Positions 56,691 through 64,000 of a stretch of DNA of 64,000 bases are shown piece after piece. The first letter of the stretch is position 1. Every line of letters starts with the position of its first letter. The DNA comes from Nicotiana tabacum. Its lineage: Eukaryota; Streptophyta; Magnoliopsida; Solanales; Solanaceae. The notes below the pieces were generated by a model. The model worked only from the letters and a program-made list of their open reading frames with translations, was not told the DNA's origin and searched no databases. The stretch spans positions 63,249,854-63,313,853 of the forward strand of contig NC_134096.1 of NCBI RefSeq assembly GCF_000715075.1, given 5' to 3'. The translations under genes were made by a program, and so were the position numbers.

Positions 56691-59600
56691 TGTATTGATA
56701 GTATTGTCGCACCCCTTTTTCTCTCAAAATCGGGTTTCGACATGTGACAACTCTTTTAAAGGGGTGTTAAAAGAGAAGAGTCTCCACCTAACGAGTTGAG
56801 GTGCGTTAGGGAACCTAATTGCGAATAACTCTGTTTTGACTAGTCTATGTCACCAAAGATCGGGTAAGGGCTCAAATTACCTCAAAGAGAAGGTGTTAGA
56901 CACTCTTCGAGGTCCACAACTATGGGTCCCGGCCAAAGTTTACACTATGTGGGATTATCGGATTACAATTATCCTATGTGATCATATAAGTGAGGGAAAC
57001 AAGGAAAATAAAGGCTCTAGTATGGAATAAGTAAGTGTAAAGAAATTTGTATAAGAATTAAACTATATAAATAATCAATACAAGTCTTTGAAGGTTACAG
57101 GATACAACTTGATTGTTCTAAGTTCAAAAGATGGAATACTAACAATAAACATATGAAGAAGGGGGGGGGGGGTCCTAAGTTTTTTAACCTAAAGGATCAC
57201 CCCGTGAAACATAAATAATACTTTGTAACTACTTCAAGATGGGGTGTTACTCATATTATTTAGCGGGCACAGACTATCATCTCCTGCTATCCTATTACTA
57301 TGTTAAAGTTGTTTACCTAAAAGCGCTCTAATTCAATTCTAGGTCGTGTCCTATGTGTGCTTTACCTGTCCCATGCCTATGGTCCAGGAGGATTTGGACC
57401 TACTATTTGGGTGGTTCTAGACCTTACTTAGGGTGCTCAAAATGATAAAACTAGGCGTACATTCGTAACATGTAGGACTTCATATAAAGATAATAAATGG
57501 CTCAAGTTGGCCTCCTTCCAGGCTGAAATACAGACTAAGGCAATTACAAGCCCAATACAAAGTAACCTAGGGATATCCCCAAGCCTTCAATAGCCTTACT
57601 CACAGGACAAACAACAAGCCCAAACCACAGGCTCACAAAACAACTACAGTGCCCCTGAATCCAGTTTCCAAGTCCAGCAACACATATGGCCCCCTTCCAG
57701 CCCCAACTAGATGATTTACTTACCCAAATAGATGCCGAATTTAACCACATGGGTAACTAGCGACCCGTAGAATTAATTAACAACTTAAACACTTGGTTTT
57801 TAAAAAAATCTGTAACTAGCAGCAACTCTAATCAAGGCATATAAGCAAGATCATGCTAAATTGGGAGATATGCAAGACACATATGAAGCAAGTTTATGCT
57901 TATCATCCCAGAAACAGAGTTCAAGAGCAAGATGATTATTTCAATTAAAGTTTCAAAACAAAGCATGGTCCAGAACTGTCCTAAAGAGCTTTGGGCAGGG
58001 CATTTGAACATGAAAATCTAGTAGTGTCATAGACAATAACAAGTGAGATACAGTCTTAACATGAAGGCTTTAACATGAGAGCCTAATGAGAATGTGACAG
58101 CATAACAACATGCTAGTGAGTAGTTTGACAGACATATCACTTAGTTGTACATGAGACCTAGCATGGTGAGCATTGGTCATAGTATAAAGACCCTAAGGAG
58201 CTCATGGTAGGTTAAAGCATATACAGAGCAAGTAGACATCAGGATTCATGCCAGTTGACTATCCATAAAAGAAGAAGCTAAACATTGAAATCTATCCTAG
58301 AAGTCTTAGGCAATGCTAAAGAGCACAAGATTAACAAGTCGAGGAGTACATTCATCAGAACTATAAATAACAGAAAACCATGTTTGGCTGTATATTAAGA
58401 AAAATATTATAACATGGGATTCACATGATTATGGTCAGTCTTTAAAGAAACAATAGATTACACATAAAAGATTCAGCATGAAAAAGTTCATTCAAGCAAG
58501 TTCTGGGAAGGAGATGATCTCATAAGAGTTTCAATATAAGAACCCAGGTCAAAGTATGAGAAGGGTCTCATAACAAACAATAGGTGATCAGAATAGTCAA
58601 AATCATTAAAATTGCACACATATAATGGTCATGCCTCGAAGCTTAGAGTTCAAACAGGTTCAGATGCTAGAAAAACACAAAGGCATAGAATAATTCCATA
58701 GCAAATAAGAATACCTGCAGAGGCAAACAATAACATATTGATTCACAAAGGCCTAAATGACATGAGCACACAAAGCATAAACACCAGCAAGAGAAAAAAA
58801 TGAAATTGCGAGAGTCTCAATACTTACCAATTTGCAGAACTAAAGAGCAAATAAGGTAGAAAACTAAATGTCAGCAATAGCTTGCTTATCAGTAGCAATG
58901 AGAGAACGACAGAAACCCCAAAAATTCTCAGTGTGTCAGAGTTCTCAATGGTGTCAAGTGAACCTCGGGCAATGCTCACACCGAGAGAGGTTAAACAGTC
59001 GAATTTTGGTGGCCTTGGCTTTCAGCCAGCCAAAATCAAAGTCTCAGAATAATAGAGAATGAGTGAGAGTGAGAGGATAGTGGTAGCAACAATAATCAAG
59101 TGATAGTCGTTAAAACCTAGAAGGGTAACAAGGAAGGGGAGTTTATATAGTAGTAGAAATTGAACGAACAAACATAGAAAAGAATCAATTATGCACAAAT
59201 AAGGAAATAAAATACCACATGCAATCAATAATGGTGCCGATAAAGATAGAAATCGATAATCAAACCCTAATTAGGGTTCAATATTTGAAAATCGGTCTGC
59301 TGGTGTGAGAAATCAACCCTTTTTCGTGTATATGGACGAGATATTATCCAAGTCTTAGAGATTGAGGTTGAACGAGCTCGATTATGAGAGATGGTACTTG
59401 CAAAGTTTAGGTAAGTACTAAGTAACACTATTGTTGCATAGGTACTGATGCAGTAATACAAATAAGAAAAGTGAATCATAGAGAGATTCCACAGTCTAGC
59501 CGGAATGGGAGGATGATTAGAGATCAGGCAGCTAGGGTTTAGTGTGAGTGTGAAGAGATAAGAGTAACAGAGGCGGTTGGGCAGGGGGATTAGTCTCTAG

Positions 59601-60689
59601 GGTTTGGGGAGAAGGTTATAAAGAAAGGGGAAGGTTTATTATGGGTCGTTGATCATTTAAGATAAACGGGCACGATCGAATAGAAAACGGGGCGGGTTAA
59701 GTGTAACGGGTCGCGGCCGAATTTTAAAAGGGGTCGTTTGGTTGGCCTGCCGAAGGGTAAAATGGAATGGGCCAGGTGCCTTGGGCCTGATTTTGGTCCG
59801 AAATTAGCCTTGTAATGGCTATAAATTAAATATGTAAAATTTATTTAAAATAATTTACAAAAAGTGATTAATAAATAATAAAAATATTACTTATGCAGTA
59901 AAATGATTGAAAATAATAGCTTAACATTATAAAAATATAAAAATGCTATTTTTGCATAGTTAATTTAATAAATGTAATTATGTATAGAATATAAGTTATT
60001 ATTGCAAAACTTAAATAACTCAAAAATACAAATGTAATTATATGAAATGAATTAAAAATGTTATAAAACATAAAATATGGGTTTAAATAATAAATTTGGA
60101 TGATTAAATCATCACGAAATAATTTTAAAGGATAATTAATAAATATTTGAACAATTTAAATGCAAGAATGAGGATGCAATAGTTGTCGGGTAAAGAAAAT
60201 GATGACCAATTTTGTCCGAAATGAATGAGGATGATGTGTTTTTGCATCGTAGAACCCTAGTCCTTGAGTGTCCTGTATATCTCGGGATTTATGAGAATCA
60301 GGTCGTGTGTAGTTCTAGATCCAACACCGAACGAAACCGATGGAGTTGTTATAAGAGGTTATATGTTTCGAGGAAAGATCTTTTGTATATGATGTTGTCA
60401 TGGGTAACAGATAATTTGGGTGGATCTATAAATGCAAATTTGAATGTTATGGATATTCAAGATAAACGTTTGGGCAGTTACGGGACGAAGAGTAAACAAT
60501 TGCTGATTATTGGTTACGTTTGAGATAATCAAAGGATGTAAACATTGTGAACGGAAACCAGAGCGAGAATTGCTCCCGTTTGTAGAACGGTTACTTCCCG
60601 AGTTACCATCAAAACTTAAAACACGATGCACGCGAATACATATAGGTATTGCAGAAATTTAGACTTGATGCGAATTCCCTTCAAACCAT

Positions 60690-60930
60690 GAGAGTTGTCT
60701 TTGGACGATGAGGATGATGTCCTTAGACAATGACGTCCTGGGCCATGAAGCATGTGACAAGGGATACGCAGGCCATGAAATGGTGTCCTCGGTCCATAAG
60801 GATGGTGCCTATGGATTATGATGCCTTTGAATACTGATATACAGTTTCGAGAGATCTTTAGGCCATGGCATGATATCTTCGGGCTATGAGGATGATGTCT
60901 TCAGACTATGACGCCTTCAAACAATGTAGC
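60690..60930. repeat. Degenerate tandem repeat before the hairpin array
   Basis: About eight poorly conserved units of the type ATGAGGATGATGTC(C/T)T(C/T)(A/G)G(A/G)C, with ATGACG(T/C)C(T)T variants, spaced roughly 25-35 bp. It leads into the well-kept array at 61017. Confidence 0.65.
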
Positions 60931-61016
60931 GATGTTCAACCTAAGAAATTCAAAGATGTAGCGATATCGATCGTTTGATAGAGGGAACATGTGATGCTTA
61001 GTCATATGTGAGAGCG

Positions 61017-61705
61017 AAACAAGGCAACGCTTAACCTTGTATATGATGAGGGTAATGCTTAGACCTATGTAGAGGAAGGCAACGTTTAGCCCTATGGAGG
61101 CAATGCTTAGCCTCATGCAAAGGAATGTAGTGCTTAGCCTTACGCGATAATGGAGGCAATGCTTAGCCTCATGCAAAGTAATTGAGACAGTTCTTAGTCT
61201 CATGCTAGAAAAGACATCGTTTAGTCTTATGCAGTAATGGAGGCAATTCTTAGCCTCATACAATGTAATGGAGACAGTGCTTAGTCTCATACAAAAGAAG
61301 GCAGCGTTTAGCCTTATGCAGTAATGGAGGCAATGCTTAGCCTCATGTAATGTAATGGAGATAGTGCTTAGTCTCATGCAAGGAAAGGCAATATTTAGCC
61401 TTATGCAGTATGGAGGCAATGCTTAGCCTCATGCAATGTAATGGAGACAGTGCTTAGTCTCATACACAGGAAGGCAACGTTTAGCCTTATGCAGTGATGG
61501 AGGCAATGCTTAGCCTCATGCAATGTAATGGAGACAATGCTTAGTCTCATGCAAGGGAAGGCAGCGTTTAGCCTTATGCAGTAATGGAGGTAATTCTTAG
61601 CCTCATGCAAAGTAATGAGGGCAGTGCTTAGCCCTATGCAGAGAAATGAGGGCAATGCTTAGCTCTGTGTAGTAATGAGGGCAATGCTTAACCCGATGCA
61701 AATAA
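61017..61705. repeat. 29-bp hairpin monomers in an 87-bp higher-order repeat
   Basis: About 24 monomers. Those starting GGAGG at 61152, 61239, 61326, 61412, 61499 and 61586 are 87, 87, 86, 87 and 87 bp apart, that is three 29-bp monomers per higher-order unit. Each monomer has a stem, the loop (A/G)(A/G)(T/C)(G/T)(C/T)TTA and the opposite stem: GAGGC/GCCTC, GAGAC/GTCTC, AAGGC/GCCTT, and also AAGAC/GTCTT and AGGGC/GCCCT. The tail is usually ATGCA plus a short spacer. Because 87 is a multiple of three, minus-strand frames stay open through it (60901-61419, 61401-61655), giving repetitive translations. Confidence 0.93.
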
Positions 61706-62157
61706 AAGCGACGATCAAATATGAAGAAGCAAAGTGGTTCTTAGCTTGACGCTTTTGTGCTCGACGACTTCTGTCAGTGTGAAGATAGTGGTCTAGTTGC
61801 ATATATTTGTGGACATGCTTGCTATGTCTATCATGCCTGCATCGAAAGAAAAATCGTGAGTTTTTGGGGAAGGTTGGTTCATACCTTTGATTCCTTATTT
61901 CGCCTTTGCTCCTTGTCTAGACACCTTGTTTGAGTCACCCTAGGTAACATCCGGCTACAACTGAAATAATTTTTTTGAAAATATGCATTTGCGATAAATT
62001 ATTTGTAAGAAATACAGTTGTTCAAAATATGTGATGATTCATAAAACAAATAATTTTGTTAAATCGGAGATTGTGACACGTTTCGAGACACTACAATCTT
62101 CTAAACTCGGAATTTTGAGGACCCTCTTCAAAATTCTACTCCAGTTTAAATACGTAC

Positions 62158-62960
62158 CACTACAAAAAAAAGTGGCTATTTGTGGGGGTTAAATTTGCAA
62201 ATTGCGGGAGTCAGCAACCCCCGCAAAGTATTGTTGCGGCATTTTTCAAAATCCCTGCAATATCGGTCACCACAATCAATTTGCGGGGGGTTTTTTCATG
62301 ACCACTGGTAACATTAGCGGCAGCTGATTTAGCGGAAATTTAACCCCCATATTTTCAATATTTAATCAACTTAAAACTTCTTTGAAAAAAATATTGCGGC
62401 GGTTAGAACCCCCATAAATTAAGCAATTTGCAGGGGTTTAAACCTATGCAATTTGCATAGCATATTCTCTTTACTTAATTAAAGAAAGTTATAATAACCT
62501 ATTATTTTTTTCAAAATAATATGATTTTTTGGTGTAATTGTGGCTCCCAAAATTTTCTATAGAATATTTTAAATATATTAAAATTATGAAGCATGAACAT
62601 AATATTGAAATTGCGTATCAAAATTAGTAATATAAAAATAACATTATATCATAAATAACGTTAACATGAAGTATTATCTTTAGTCTCAAAACTAGCTTTA
62701 AACACCACATCTACTTCACCTATTAAGCGCAAAACATCTGCTCCAGCCATTAAGTGAAAAACATCTACTCCAATCATTACACCCAAAATATTTACTTCAA
62801 CCATTCAATTGTTGTCACTAGAATCAATACCATAAGATGATCTTCTAAAGCCCGTGGGTGAAATGGATCTTCTAGCTGTATCATTTGCCTACAAAAAAAA
62901 TATAATTAATAGAAGATTATAATGAATTTACAATACATTGATTAATAATAATACTAAATG
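62158..62960. mobile_element. CACTA-type transposon terminus
   Basis: CACTACAAAAAAAAGTGG at 62158 is the hallmark end of CACTA (En/Spm) elements. Subterminal repeats follow to about 62460, in both orientations: TTGTGGGGGTT, TTGCGGGAG, AACCCCCGCAA, TTGCGGGGGG, TTGCGGCGGTT, GAACCCCCAT and TTTGCAGGGGTT. These are of the kind bound by the TNPA-type protein. A possible last exon on the minus strand (62889 to the stop at 62818, after a TTTTTTTTGTAG acceptor) would encode ANDTARRSISPTGF and more. The other end was not found, so the right limit is arbitrary. Confidence 0.7.
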
Positions 62961-63601
62961 TCATTGATGTTTAAGCAGGAACTTCAAGCATAGAGCAAAA
63001 ACCAAAACAAGAAGGATGAAGTAAAATGGAGAATATTGGTGAGAAAGTGAGATCCAAGGGCACTTCTAGGTAAGTTATATACACACAAAAAGATTCAATT
63101 TTTAATGCATATACACTATAGGTAGCGGCATTGCTTAATATGAAAAGCCTATGACTCTGTCTAAATATTACTCTAGTCTATGAAGCGTCTAATGAAGTAC
63201 TGAAAACACTGACTGTCTGAAAATACTGAAGATTGTAAGGTAATGATAATTGCCCGAAAGAACTGAGGATCACCAAATAGCTGGTATGAGAATCCTAGTG
63301 CTCTGAATCGTCAACCTGAAAATCATTACCACCATCGTGAGATGCAGGCCCCGAGCAAAAGAGACGTCAGTACATTTGAATTGTACTGGTATGTAAAGCA
63401 TTTTAAAGAAAGAATTATAAATGCTGAAATTGAAACTAAGCTGATAACTGAGAATTGATACTTGATAACTGAAATGATAACTAATGAAACTAAAACTAAA
63501 ATAATAACTGATAACTGGAATGATAACTGATAACTGAAACAAAGGAAGTAAGGACATGAATACTTCCTCTTCTGAATGATGAACAACCTGCTTATCTGAA
63601 C
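62961..63601. other. Repeat-derived DNA, no gene seen
   Basis: From about 63240 the sequence is of a type common in solanaceous LTRs (GACGTCAGTACATTTGAAT, GTACTGGTATGTAAAGCA), followed by irregular GATAACTGA repeats (63430-63540). No coding capacity can be supported. Confidence 0.5.
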
Positions 63602-63800
63602 TATGGCCTCGGGCCCAATATATATGTGCACAAGCTACGGCCTCAGGCCCAAGTATACGTATACATAACTACGGCCTCAGGCCCAAAAATGCATAGAGAA
63701 TCAACTACAGCCTCAGGCCCAGACATGCATAAAGTACAAACTACGGCCTCAGGCCCACATATGCATAAAGCATATAAACTACGGCCTCAGGCCCAAATAC
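63602..63800. repeat. Tandem array with GGCCTCAGGCC palindrome
   Basis: Six units start at about 63602, 63635, 63669, 63705, 63741 and 63779, spacing 33-38 bp. Each has CTACGGCCTCAGGCCCA or a close variant (GGCCTCGGGCC in the first, CAGCCTCAGGCC in the fourth), then a variable ATGCATA-like spacer. The core GGCCT-C-AGGCC is an interrupted palindrome. Confidence 0.93.
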
Positions 63801-64000
63801 AGGTGTTCAACATTCAGGGATTTAAATTCTGGAACTGAAAATCATACTGCAATATGTAATGCTGAAATACTGAATCATATCGAGTTACATGATACTGGAA
63901 TATTGAATAGGACTAGACTGAGACATGTATTCTTGAACTGATTATGAAAACTGAAACTTCAAATGTTTATGACATTCTGAGTAATCTAGACTGAGACTCA
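63801..64000. other. Repeat-derived DNA at the right edge
   Basis: TACTGAA/CTGAGAC-rich sequence without a gene, of the same LTR-like character as 63240-63600. It runs off the window. Confidence 0.45.

Larger units (their letters stand above)
35877..56703 (+). mobile_element. Tat-type element 3, nested host, 3' end missing
   Basis: A plus-strand Ty3/gypsy element related in layout to elements 1 and 2 but of another family. It has a 5' LTR, a primer site TTGGCGCCCACCGTGGGG, and gag in three pieces (36604-36833, 48417-48692, 51570-52850) split by an Athila-like element and a solo LTR. Protease, RT, RNase H and integrase run to about 56690. The break points within gag restore continuous reading when the insertions are removed. 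No 3' LTR is seen; at 56704 an unrelated LTR-like sequence begins. The start coordinate is approximate. Confidence 0.85.
56704..62157 (-). mobile_element. Long LTR-like sequence, perhaps Ogre-type, incomplete
   Basis: An abrupt change occurs right after element 3 integrase: the plus strand starts TGTCGCACCCC, and its complement ends GGGGTGCGACA, a typical LTR tip. No gene with recognisable domains lies in the next 5.4 kb. The minus strand has TTTATAACC near 59610, followed by a CCCTAG-rich leader, which would suit an LTR promoter. The great length, late tandem repeats (60690-61705) and absence of domains suggest an LTR of an Ogre-like Tat element in minus orientation. This is an inference, because the other end is not in the window. 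A short plus-strand frame at 60212-60523 has no recognisable motif. Confidence 0.4.

Noticed and set aside
57161..57172. G-run as a regulatory G-quadruplex
   Set aside because: It is a single homopolymer run of 12 G and cannot be distinguished from simple repeat expansion.
60212..60523. 103-codon plus-strand frame
   Set aside because: No recognisable domain. It lies in a probable LTR with no promoter or splice evidence, so it was kept only as a note.
61017..61705. CRISPR-like array of short repeats
   Set aside because: Repeats are contiguous 29-bp monomers without unique spacers, no cas genes are present and the context is plant nuclear DNA.

Overview
The window looks like plant nuclear DNA, most likely from a solanaceous plant such as Nicotiana. 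The basis is a TS/SolS-like tRNA-derived SINE, a typical solanaceous Stowaway MITE, and large AT-rich stretches filled with nested Ty1/copia and Ty3/gypsy LTR retrotransposons. The species is an inference. Nearly everything is transposon-derived and most transposon reading frames are broken. Only two host-type genes can be supported: a short RNA-recognition-motif protein (20550-20909, minus) and a two-exon, cysteine-rich secreted peptide gene (33223-33611, minus).

Left part. A minus-strand Ty1/copia element (1386-6503, target duplication TTTAT) is followed by a complete but decayed minus-strand Ty3/gypsy element of Tat type (7142-18451, target duplication CAACC). The Tat element carries gag, protease, RT, two RNase H domains and integrase on the minus strand. 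It also carries an extra, intron-containing gene on the opposite strand between integrase and the 3' LTR. A second copy of this family lies in the other orientation at 21271-29506. There a large deletion has fused gag to the antisense gene, and a 2.8-kb solo LTR (23787-26575) has landed in that gene.

Middle part (29.5-35.8 kb). This holds the least disturbed DNA: a 196-bp hAT-type MITE with a perfect 8-bp target duplication, a SINE nested in another MITE, the cysteine-rich peptide gene with a TATA box, a Stowaway MITE, and a 1.16-kb foldback element with arms of about 385 bp.

Right part (35.9-64 kb). This is a nest. A plus-strand Tat-type element (5' LTR near 35877-36499) was split by an 11.6-kb Athila-like element (36834-48411, target duplication GCCAT) and by a 2.9-kb solo LTR (48693-51569). 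Its pol resumes and ends near 56690. An abrupt junction at 56704 starts a long LTR-like sequence, perhaps Ogre-type in minus orientation. That sequence holds a remarkable hairpin-repeat array (61017-61705) and is entered at 62158 by a CACTA-type terminus. The outer 3' ends are not in the window.

The most unusual signal recurs in unrelated elements. Arrays of short self-complementary words occur whose two arms change together: GCGATCGC and GCA(W)TTGC arrays at the same position of two related solo LTRs, TGCGGNCCGCA dyads in the Athila-like LTRs and 3' region, GGCCTCAGGCC units near the right edge, and above all a 29-bp/87-bp higher-order array at 61.0-61.7 kb in which at least four stem types keep pairing around a conserved loop.
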